Notes under the pieces: model-generated
The model's input: the letters and a program-made list of their open reading frames with translations, nothing else
The model's database searches: none
Told to the model about the DNA's origin: nothing
Shown: in pieces, positions 34,774 to 41,272 of the stretch
Layout: every line of letters starts with the position of its first letter
Numbering within the stretch: position 1 is the stretch's first letter
Position numbers and translations under genes: made by a program
Origin: an uncultured Erysipelotrichaceae bacterium
GTDB taxonomy: Bacteria > Bacillota_I > Bacilli_A > Erysipelotrichales > Erysipelotrichaceae
Direction: 5' to 3'
NCBI GenBank assembly: GCA_947569705.1
Contig: CANOSP010000016.1
Location: 1 to 43,406, forward strand
Length of the DNA stretch: 43,406 nucleotides

Positions 34774-35870
34774 GATCTTTATGTATTGATGTCGATCGTC
34801 TCTCCTATGCACAACCGGAATATTTGCAGGCAAAGCAGCGTTTGGCAAATGCCTTGTATCATCTCCAGTACGTACAAAGCGGCTTATTTGCGGTTGATTA
34901 TTGGTTGGGAATAAAAGCATATGCCTTATTGAATGATACAAAGCGGCTCTGTAATACTTTAGATGCCGTAAATTACTATATCATTCAAAGTGCCGGCGCC
35001 TATCGGGTTTTAGAGATGCAGCTGAATAAATCAGCAGCTGCGATCACCAATCAAAACGCTCAAAACATTACCGGTGATGTCATACGCTATCTGAATGAGG
35101 CACTGCGACAGATGAAGCGTTTCACAGTACCTGAAAAGGCGCAAAAAACCAAAGATTTAACGAATAAAGTCACAGTCGACAGCTTATCGCGAAATAAGTT
35201 GATTTCATCGTTAAAAAATGCTTTGATCGGAAAAGCAGAAACAGCGAAACAAAAAAATTATTCGCTTGATTTCCTTGACGGTCATATAGAAACGACCAAA
35301 CAGGGCTTCAAAAATCGCTCGCTGAAATCGCTGTTGACTGAGGGGATCAAGTATTCTGCGGAAGGTACTTTGCATTTAGTCAATGCATCGGCGATAAAAT
35401 CTTTCGGTCAAAGCGGACATCTGTCAGCGTCTGCAGGAGTCGGTAATGCGGAAGTATCCGGCAGTGTCAAAGGTATGCTGTTTGATTCCAAAGGGTTTCA
35501 GCCTACTTTGAGTGCAGAAGGAGAGGCTATTGTTTCAGCGGTTCAGGCAAAGGCAGTCAGTGTCTTTAAAAATGACATTATCAAGAATACGTTTAAAGCG
35601 CAGATCGATGTCGGCGTTGCGGAAGCGAGCGGAAAGGCGGTATTCAGTAAAGACGAGGTAACTTTGGAAGGTGATGTCGGCGTATCTGCCGTAAAAGCGA
35701 AAGCGGAAAACAGCTTTGAAATACTGGGCTTGACCTTTACGGTCGGCGGTTCTACGGAAGTCGGATTGGGAGTGGGAGGCGGATATTCATTGACAAATCG
35801 CTCTCTTTCCTTCAGCGGCAGAATCGCATGTCTTTTCGGAGGCGGAGCCGAGGTTAAAATAGAGTGGTGA
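34770..35870 (+). CDS. Candidate type VII secretion substrate with helical N-terminal and Ala/Gly/Ser/Val beta-repeat C-terminal domain
   Basis: 366 residues. The first 130 or so are helical (YLQAKQRLANALYHLQYV, AYRVLEMQLNKSAAAI) and could form the WXG/LXG-like targeting module. After a Lys-rich linker the C-terminal 165 residues are short alternating strands rich in Ala, Gly, Ser and Val (SASAGVGNAEVSGSVKG, SAEGEAIVSAVQAKAVSVF, GLTFTVGGSTEVGLGVGGG), ending AEVKIEW-like. Such A/G/V-strand regions occur near the C-terminus of Firmicutes polymorphic secreted proteins; no toxin active site is seen. ATGA coupling to the small helical gene before it, and position at the end of the operon, suggest a cargo. 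No immunity gene is obvious, unless the DUF4176 protein downstream plays that part. Confidence 0.7.
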   Translation: MRSLCIDVDRLSYAQPEYLQAKQRLANALYHLQYVQSGLFAVDYWLGIKAYALLNDTKRLCNTLDAVNYYIIQSAGAYRVLEMQLNKSAAAITNQNAQNITGDVIRYLNEALRQMKRFTVPEKAQKTKDLTNKVTVDSLSRNKLISSLKNALIGKAETAKQKNYSLDFLDGHIETTKQGFKNRSLKSLLTEGIKYSAEGTLHLVNASAIKSFGQSGHLSASAGVGNAEVSGSVKGMLFDSKGFQPTLSAEGEAIVSAVQAKAVSVFKNDIIKNTFKAQIDVGVAEASGKAVFSKDEVTLEGDVGVSAVKAKAENSFEILGLTFTVGGSTEVGLGVGGGYSLTNRSLSFSGRIACLFGGGAEVKIEW

Positions 35871-35875
35871 AAGGA

Positions 35876-35904
35876 TTGACGCAGATTGATAATTGCGTTA
35901 TGCT
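35876..35904 (+). promoter_or_regulatory. Promoter for the DUF4176 gene
   Basis: TTGACG (35876-35881), 17-nt spacer, TATGCT (35899-35904), followed by AAAGGA and the start codon at 35926. It begins 5 nt after the effector stop, so this gene can be expressed apart from the operon. Confidence 0.5.
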
Positions 35905-35925
35905 ATAACAGAAAGGAATATTAAA

Positions 35926-36201
35926 ATGAAAAAACAGTTTTATCCGTTAGGAAGTATTGTTCGATTAAAAAACGGCACAAAACGAATTATGATTTGCGGT
36001 CGTTTACAAATGCGTGAAAGTGATCAGAAAATTTTTGATTACTGTGCATGCTATTATCCGGAAGGAATCTTAGATCCCGAAGAGTTATTTCTTTTTCAAC
36101 ATGAAGATATTGAAGAGGTATGCTTTACCGGTTTTCAGGATCAGGAAGAAGAAATGATTCAACAATTTATTCAAAAACGCTGTAAGGAATTACAGCTGTA
36201 A
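35926..36201 (+). CDS. DUF4176-family protein, T7SS-associated
   Basis: 91 residues matching the DUF4176 pattern: FYPLGSIVRLKNGTKRIMI, CGRLQ, DYCACYYPEGI and F-HEDIEEVCFTGFQDQEEE. This small cytoplasmic family is repeatedly encoded in Firmicutes T7SS and LXG effector regions; its biochemical role is unknown. I chose ATG 35926 with AAAGGA 8 nt upstream rather than ATG 35893, which would lie inside the promoter. A hairpin terminator follows. Confidence 0.85.
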   Translation: MKKQFYPLGSIVRLKNGTKRIMICGRLQMRESDQKIFDYCACYYPEGILDPEELFLFQHEDIEEVCFTGFQDQEEEMIQQFIQKRCKELQL

Positions 36202-36206
36202 CACTC

Positions 36207-36232
36207 GGGGATCGTTCAGCGATCCCTTTGTT
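36207..36232 (+). terminator. Terminator of the DUF4176 gene
   Basis: GGGATCG and CGATCCC form a 7-bp stem with a short loop, followed by a modest T stretch (TTTGTT). Confidence 0.6.
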
Positions 36233-36245
36233 CAGGAGGATGATT

Positions 36246-36839
36246 ATGGACGAACTTACAAAAATGAAACAAGGTTATCTCTATTCTGCGGATGAGAGCG
36301 CTTTGATTGATGCGCGAAACAAATGCAAAGACATCTTATTTGCGTACAATCAAATACCGCCGAGTCACATTCAAGAGCGAAATGCGCTGTTAAGCACATT
36401 GATTCATACCGAAGGAAAGTTTCATATTGAATCGAATTTTTATTGTGATTACGGCTTTCATATAACAATCGGTGACGAATTTTATGCGAATCACAATTGT
36501 GTGATGCTGGATTGCGCTCCGATTGTTATAAAAGATCGTGTATTGATCGGACCCAATGTTTCCCTGTTTACGGCGACACATCCGCTGCATCATGAATTGC
36601 GTCGACAAGGCTTGGAATATGCACTCCCGATTCTGATTGAAGATGATGTATGGATCGGCGGCAACACGGTAATTAATCCCGGTGTTACGATTCATGCGGG
36701 AGCCGTAATCGGCAGCGGCAGTGTAGTGACAAAAGACATTCCCGCCAACGCACTTGCACTCGGTAATCCGATCAGAATCTTAAGAATTTTAGATGAAGCC
36801 GATAAACAGCGTGATTTACAGCATTTTTATCAATATTAG
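36246..36839 (+). CDS. Maltose/galactoside-type sugar O-acetyltransferase (left-handed beta-helix)
   Basis: A 197-residue cytoplasmic acetyl-CoA-dependent transferase of the Maa/LacA/NodL group. The N-terminal Mac domain (MDELTKMKQGYLYSADE, DARNKCKDILFAYNQ) is followed by hexapeptide repeats (VLIGPNVSLFTATHPL with the catalytic His, IEDDVWIGGNTVINPGV, AVIGSGSVVTKDIPANAL, LGNPIRIL). AGGAGGA lies 6 nt before the ATG at 36246; the upstream ATG at 36240 is too close to it. The physiological acceptor sugar is not predictable. Confidence 0.93.
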   Translation: MDELTKMKQGYLYSADESALIDARNKCKDILFAYNQIPPSHIQERNALLSTLIHTEGKFHIESNFYCDYGFHITIGDEFYANHNCVMLDCAPIVIKDRVLIGPNVSLFTATHPLHHELRRQGLEYALPILIEDDVWIGGNTVINPGVTIHAGAVIGSGSVVTKDIPANALALGNPIRILRILDEADKQRDLQHFYQY

Positions 36840-36851
36840 TGAATGAAAATG

Positions 36852-36880
36852 TTTTCTTATACTTCTGAATATGATAAAAT
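36852..36880 (+). promoter_or_regulatory. Extended -10 promoter of the ATP-grasp gene
   Basis: TGATAAAAT (TG 36872-36873, TAAAAT 36875-36880), with TTTTCT 17 nt upstream as a weak -35, 27 nt before the start codon. Confidence 0.5.
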
Positions 36881-36907
36881 ATTATTGTATTTAGGAGTTG
36901 ATAATGA

Positions 36908-38119
36908 ATGAATTTTATTTACATTTCACCGCAGTTTCCTCGAACCTATTGGAATTTCTGCGACCGTTTAAAAAGAAACGGCATCAGAGTTTTGGGAATC
37001 GGTGATACTGCCTATGAGCAGCTTTCCAATGAAACGCGTTCGGCATTAGATGAATACTATTATGTCAGCGATATGGAGAGTTACGATGAAATGCTTCGGG
37101 CAGTCGCATATTTTACCTTTAAGTACGGTAAAATTGACTGGTTGGAATCAAATAATGAATATTGGATGGATCAAGATGCGCGATTGCGACAGGATTTTCA
37201 TATCACCAGCGGCTATTTAGGCGAAGAAGCCAGAAATATTCAACATAAATCGAAAATGAAAGCATATTATGAAAAAGCAGGGATCAAGACAGCGCGCTGG
37301 CATCTTGTTTCTACCTTAAAAGATGGAAAGGCTTTTGTGAAAAAGGTTGGATATCCCTTGATTGTAAAGCCTGATATCGGTGTAGGAGCGAGTGCAACCT
37401 ATAAAATTGAAAATGAAGAACAGTTGATTTATTTTTATACACATTTGCCGAATACACAATACATCATGGAAGAATATGTTCCCGGCTATATTTGTTCCTT
37501 TGACGGTGTTACCAATTCAAAAAAAGAAATTTTATTTTATACAAGCCATGTGTTCCCGACCCCGATCATGGAAATTGTTCAGGCAAAGGATCATCTTGTG
37601 TATTACAGTCAACGGGAATTAGAGCCTGATCTGTTAGCGGCAGGACAGCGGGCGATTCAGGCATTTCCGTGTGAAAGGCGCTTCTTTCATTTTGAATTCT
37701 TCCGTATGCTGGAAGATAAAAAGGGACTCGGAAAAGCCGGTGACTTGATCGGTTTAGAGGTAAATATGCGACCGCCGGGCGGTTATACTCCCGATATGAT
37801 GAACTATGCGAACAGCCTTGATGTCTATCAGATATGGGCGGATATGGTACGTTATGATCAAACCAAGATCGATACACAAAAGCGCCCGTATATCTGCGTA
37901 TTTGCATCGCGTCGTGATTCGCACAGCTATCGTCATACACACCAAGAGGTTATGAATATTTATCGTGATTTCATTGTGATGGAAGAGCGAATGCCGGAGA
38001 TTTTATCCGATGCGATGGGCAATCAAATGTATACAGCGTGTTTTAAAACGATGGGTGAAGTAAAAGCCTTTGTTAATTTTATACAAGAAGAAGCAGGAGG
38101 ACAAACAAATGAAGGTTGA
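36908..38119 (+). CDS. ATP-grasp-fold carboxylate ligase, substrate unknown
   Basis: 403 residues with the ATP-grasp order: an N-terminal Rossmann-like part (IYISPQFPRTYWNF, GIRVLGIGDTAYE), the lysine-containing VGYPLIVKPDIGVGAS, hinge YIMEEYVPGY and the metal/ATP-binding LIGLEVNMRPPGGYTPDM. Such enzymes join a carboxylate to an amine or thiol through an acyl phosphate. The nearest look is to CarB-like ATP-grasp domains, but it is not part of carbamoyl phosphate synthase. AGGAG lies 10 nt upstream of ATG 36908. Its end overlaps the esterase start by 11 nt, so the two products probably act in one pathway. Confidence 0.85.
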   Translation: MNFIYISPQFPRTYWNFCDRLKRNGIRVLGIGDTAYEQLSNETRSALDEYYYVSDMESYDEMLRAVAYFTFKYGKIDWLESNNEYWMDQDARLRQDFHITSGYLGEEARNIQHKSKMKAYYEKAGIKTARWHLVSTLKDGKAFVKKVGYPLIVKPDIGVGASATYKIENEEQLIYFYTHLPNTQYIMEEYVPGYICSFDGVTNSKKEILFYTSHVFPTPIMEIVQAKDHLVYYSQRELEPDLLAAGQRAIQAFPCERRFFHFEFFRMLEDKKGLGKAGDLIGLEVNMRPPGGYTPDMMNYANSLDVYQIWADMVRYDQTKIDTQKRPYICVFASRRDSHSYRHTHQEVMNIYRDFIVMEERMPEILSDAMGNQMYTACFKTMGEVKAFVNFIQEEAGGQTNEG

Positions 38120-38858
38120 ATATTATAAAGAGTTTTCTCATGAATTGAATCGTGATATGGAATTTAAGGTGTTCGGACATGCAGGTAAGCCGTGTCTTGT
38201 ATTCCCGCCGCAGGACGGACGCTTTTTTGACTATGAGAACTTCGGCATGATTGAAGCTGCCAAGGAATATATCGATGCCGGTAAAATCCAAATGTTCTGT
38301 TGCGACTCGATCGACTTGGAAACCTTCAGTAAGCAGGACGGCGATCCGAGAGAACGCTCTCAACAACAGGAGCGTTGGTTTCAATATATCATCAATGAAT
38401 TAGTACCGCGTATTTATGAAATCAGCACATATGAGCATAAGGAAACAAAGGGCATTATCGCTACCGGATGCAGTATGGGCGGTTATCATGCGACCAATGC
38501 ATTTTTACGCCGTCCCGATATTTTCGATGTGCTGTTATCACACAGCGGCATTTTTGAAGCAAGTTATTTCTTCCATGATTATTCCGATGAACTGCTGTAT
38601 CATAACTCCCCGTTGGACTATCTTCGCGATATGCCGAAGGATCATCCGCATATGGATCTGTACAAAAAAGCTGAAATCATTTTCTGTTGCGGGCGCGGAG
38701 CTTGGGAACAGGATATGGTGAATTCTCTGCATAAAATGGAACATATTCTGGCAGAAAAAGAAATCGATGCATGGATTGATTTCTGGGGTTATGATGTCGC
38801 ACATGATTGGTATTGGTGGAAAAAACAATTAGTTTATTTTTTGCAATTTATCCTGTAA
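38109..38858 (+). CDS. Alpha/beta-hydrolase esterase (EstD/esterase_D family)
   Basis: 249 residues of the putative-esterase family (PF00756). The nucleophile elbow is GCSMGG, followed by RPDIFDVLLSHSGIF; the catalytic His is likely in VAHDWYWW near the C-terminus, and a buried aromatic core and TFSKQDGDPRERSQQQE loop are also seen. No signal peptide, so cytoplasmic. I chose ATG 38109, which has AGGAGGA 8 nt upstream and lies within the ATP-grasp gene end (11-nt overlap), over an earlier in-frame ATG at 38070. The tight coupling suggests hydrolysis or transfer of the ligase product, but the substrate is unknown. Confidence 0.88.
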   Translation: MKVEYYKEFSHELNRDMEFKVFGHAGKPCLVFPPQDGRFFDYENFGMIEAAKEYIDAGKIQMFCCDSIDLETFSKQDGDPRERSQQQERWFQYIINELVPRIYEISTYEHKETKGIIATGCSMGGYHATNAFLRRPDIFDVLLSHSGIFEASYFFHDYSDELLYHNSPLDYLRDMPKDHPHMDLYKKAEIIFCCGRGAWEQDMVNSLHKMEHILAEKEIDAWIDFWGYDVAHDWYWWKKQLVYFLQFIL

Positions 38859-38861
38859 AAA

Positions 38862-38897
38862 GAAAAGCACTGTGGGGGACACAGTGCTTTTCTTTTG
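38862..38897 (+). terminator. Terminator of the ATP-grasp/esterase unit
   Basis: AAAAGCACTGTG and CACAGTGCTTTT form a 12-bp perfect stem with a GGGGA loop, followed by CTTTTG. A-richness on the left makes it potentially bidirectional. Confidence 0.9.
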
Positions 38898-39164
38898 TTT
38901 AAGGGATAGAAAAATTGTATGAATTATCATTAGGGAGAATGACTACATACTGAGTTAAACGATAGGGGTTTCGCTTAACTCGCCTATATAATAACGCTTA
39001 TCCTAAGCAGAAATTTGTTGAAATTTTGTAAAAGTATGTGAAAATCGCTTTTTTTTAAGTAATGATGCTATGTCTCTTTTAAAAAAAGTGCTATAATACT
39101 ACTTATTAAATACTAACAGCTTATAATGTCAGGTTATAACAGTATCAAGTATGAGAGGTGTACG
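38898..39164 (+). promoter_or_regulatory. Gap with alternative inverted repeats and an extended -10 promoter
   Basis: No protein gene is seen. GAGTTAA (38952-38958) pairs with TTAACTC (38975-38981), while the overlapping ATAGG (38962-38966) pairs with CCTAT (38983-38987); the two cannot form together. A TATAAT follows at 38987-38992. A clearer promoter, TGCTATAAT (39089-39097, extended -10), lies 68 nt before the phosphatidyltransferase start. Confidence 0.5.
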
Positions 39165-39701
39165 ATGAGTAAAAAGGAAATATTTTCAATTCCCAATATT
39201 CTGTGCTATATTCGCTTTTTATTAGTGTTCGCTTTTAGTTATTTATACTGGAAAGAGGAATACGGATGGGGAGCGGCGATGATTGTTTTAGGCGGTATTA
39301 CCGATTGTTTAGACGGACAGATTGCCCGCAGATGCGACATGATTACAGAGCTTGGAAAAATCATTGATCCGCTTGCCGATAAAGCGATGCAGCTGGCGAT
39401 CGTAATAGCTTTATGCAGCCGTTATCCGCAAATGATCGGTTTATTTGTTTTGTTTATCATAAAAGAGGCATTTCAAGGCATTTGCTGTATCATCGGTCTA
39501 AAGAAAGGAAGACGCTTAAACGGTGCTAAATGGTACGGAAAGGTTGCTACCGCAGTATTTTATATAGTGACGGTTATCCTTATCGCATGTTATGAACTGC
39601 CGCTTTGGCTTATTCACGCTTGTATGTTGATCACTTTCATTGTTTTTGCGAATGCATTTATGCTGTATGCAGTTACTTTTTATCGCTTATTAAAGCATTA
39701 A
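39165..39701 (+). CDS. CDP-alcohol phosphatidyltransferase (PgsA-like)
   Basis: A 178-residue membrane enzyme that transfers a phosphatidyl group from CDP-diacylglycerol to an alcohol, probably glycerol 3-phosphate (phosphatidylglycerol synthesis) . The full family signature is present in DCLDGQIARRCDMITELG, KIIDPLADK: D-x2-DG-x2-AR-x8-G-x3-D-x3-D, with both metal-binding Asp pairs. About four or five membrane helices are visible. ATG 39165 is preceded by GAGAGGTG; upstream ATG 39126 would add an uncharacteristic tail. It is monocistronic with its own promoter and terminator. Cardiolipin-type or other alcohol specificity cannot be ruled out. Confidence 0.9.
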   Translation: MSKKEIFSIPNILCYIRFLLVFAFSYLYWKEEYGWGAAMIVLGGITDCLDGQIARRCDMITELGKIIDPLADKAMQLAIVIALCSRYPQMIGLFVLFIIKEAFQGICCIIGLKKGRRLNGAKWYGKVATAVFYIVTVILIACYELPLWLIHACMLITFIVFANAFMLYAVTFYRLLKH

Positions 39702-39728
39702 ATCATGGTGATAAAACACTAAAAATCT

Positions 39729-39781
39729 CGTATTTTCGATTTGAAAAAGTTATTTTTTTAATCTCGAAAATGCGTTTTTTT
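39729..39781 (+). terminator. Terminator of the phosphatidyltransferase gene
   Basis: CGTATTTTCGA (39729-39739) pairs with TCGAAAATGCG (39764-39774; one T-G pair), followed by seven T. Confidence 0.8.
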
Positions 39782-39896
39782 GTTTTATGCAGTTTTTATT
39801 ATATAATATAGAAAGCAAAATAACCTGATGTTTCTACATAAGTATAAAATACAATAACAATTATTTTATAAAATTATGAAATTTGTAAAATTTTAA

Positions 39897-39925
39897 TTGA
39901 CTAACCGGCAATTCTGCTTTATGAT
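39897..39925 (+). promoter_or_regulatory. Sigma-A promoter of the ECF-type sigma gene
   Basis: TTGACT, 17-nt spacer, TATGAT, 21 nt before the start codon. This is a vegetative, not ECF-type, promoter. Confidence 0.65.
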
Positions 39926-39945
39926 GATTATAAGGAGTGTTGGAT

Positions 39946-41013
39946 ATGACGACAGAGGAAATGAAAATGATAACTGGAGCGATCGCCGGTGATGAAGCAG
40001 CGTTTAATGACTTATATCGTCAATATGAGCGACTGGTGTATTATATCGCTTATAAGTATACAAAAAATGATGCCGATGCGAAAGATGTCGTACAGGAAAC
40101 CTTTTTAGAGGTAAAACGAACCATACATACCCTGCAAAACCCACAGGCTTTTAAATATTGGTTAAATCGCATCACTTTATCAAAATGTAAAAATCTGTTT
40201 CGTAAGAATCGTTATATCAATATTGATTGTGAACAGCCGATCATTCAAAACAGTAGTATTGAAGAACGCAGTTATTTAATTCCGCATGAAAATTCACGTA
40301 ATGCCAGTGACTGTCAACTTATCAGAAAATTTATCAATGAGCTTTCCAAAGGACAGCGTGAGGTTTTAGTAATGTTTTATTTAGATGAATTGCGCTTAGA
40401 AGAAATTGCCGGACGCTTAGAGATTCCTGTCGGTACGGTGAAAAGTCGTCTGTCCTATGCTCGTGATGCATTAAAGGAAAAAGTAAAAAAATATGAAGCA
40501 AGAGAAGGCATTAAGTTAAATTTTCATTCATTTGGCGAAGCGATTACCGGTGCGCTTTTGTTGGAAGCCGCAGGTAATTCGATTCCGCTTTTGCCGATTG
40601 TTTCAAAAAAGCCTATGCGATTTTCTTCAATGTTTTCTTCGATTACCGGCATAAAAGTGATCGTTGCCGGAATTCTGCTTTTTTCAACCTTAACAGCAGG
40701 ATCGTTAGCATATGATTATTATCAGCAAAACTTTTCTTCCGAACACGAGGAAGAAATAACCGAAAAGGATGCATTTCCTACTTATCAAGTATTCAGTAAA
40801 CAAATTTCAACTTCGGAAAGTGCATATTTTAATTTAAAGCTTTGGCTGTGTTGTGAGGATGAAATCAATGCTATAACCAAAGCTGAATTTATGGAAATCA
40901 GACCGATTTATGAACAATTAAAAAAAATGAATAATTTTTATTATGAATCTTTGATTAATCAGGGAATCGCAAATTCTTTTGAACGTCTCTATCAGAAATT
41001 TAATGTGAATTAA
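39946..41013 (+). CDS. ECF-type RNA polymerase sigma factor with fused membrane and extracytoplasmic domain
   Basis: 355 residues. Region 2 (DEAAFNDLYRQYERLVYYIA, DAKDVVQETFLEV) and region 4 (REVLVMFYLDELRLEEIA, IPVGTVKSRLSYARDALKE) identify an ECF sigma-70-like factor in about the first 190 residues. Then comes a linker, one membrane helix (about 234-256, GIKVIVAGILLFSTLTAGSLAY) and about 100 residues outside (YQQNFSSEHEEE to the end). Normal ECF factors are about 160-200 aa and soluble; here sensor-like parts usually on the anti-sigma partner are on the sigma protein itself. No separate anti-sigma gene is seen. I chose ATG 39946, with AAGGAG 8 nt upstream. It may control the surface protein gene downstream (inference). 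Confidence 0.9.
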   Translation: MTTEEMKMITGAIAGDEAAFNDLYRQYERLVYYIAYKYTKNDADAKDVVQETFLEVKRTIHTLQNPQAFKYWLNRITLSKCKNLFRKNRYINIDCEQPIIQNSSIEERSYLIPHENSRNASDCQLIRKFINELSKGQREVLVMFYLDELRLEEIAGRLEIPVGTVKSRLSYARDALKEKVKKYEAREGIKLNFHSFGEAITGALLLEAAGNSIPLLPIVSKKPMRFSSMFSSITGIKVIVAGILLFSTLTAGSLAYDYYQQNFSSEHEEEITEKDAFPTYQVFSKQISTSESAYFNLKLWLCCEDEINAITKAEFMEIRPIYEQLKKMNNFYYESLINQGIANSFERLYQKFNVN

Positions 41014-41206
41014 TTTATATTTGTTTATATTTTTGTAATGCTTATTTTATGATATTTGTTGATGTTTAACGAATTATTTTTTTATCGTATTGTTTCCTTG
41101 AAATCTTATTTTTTATTTTAATTATCATCTGAAAATAAAAAAGTTTATAAAAAAATAATTTTTTTGAACCTTTTCATTTTATCTTGTGGCGTTGTATTGA
41201 AAGACT

Positions 41207-41216
41207 GCATATATGC
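41207..41216 (+). promoter_or_regulatory. Perfect palindrome GCATATATGC upstream of the surface protein gene
   Basis: Ten-base palindrome 57 nt before the start codon of the surface protein gene, in an A+T-rich 259-nt gap. I see no convincing promoter or terminator elsewhere in the gap, so this is only a candidate operator. Confidence 0.3.
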
Positions 41217-41272
41217 TGTGCCGCGTATGTATCAAAAATAAGCGAAGCAACGAACAGAGAGGAACGAGAACG

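Noticed and set aside
41165..41195. ECF-type promoter (GAACC ... CGTT) upstream of the surface protein
   Set aside because: The spacing is about 19 nt, 2-3 more than the usual 16-17, so it is not convincing.
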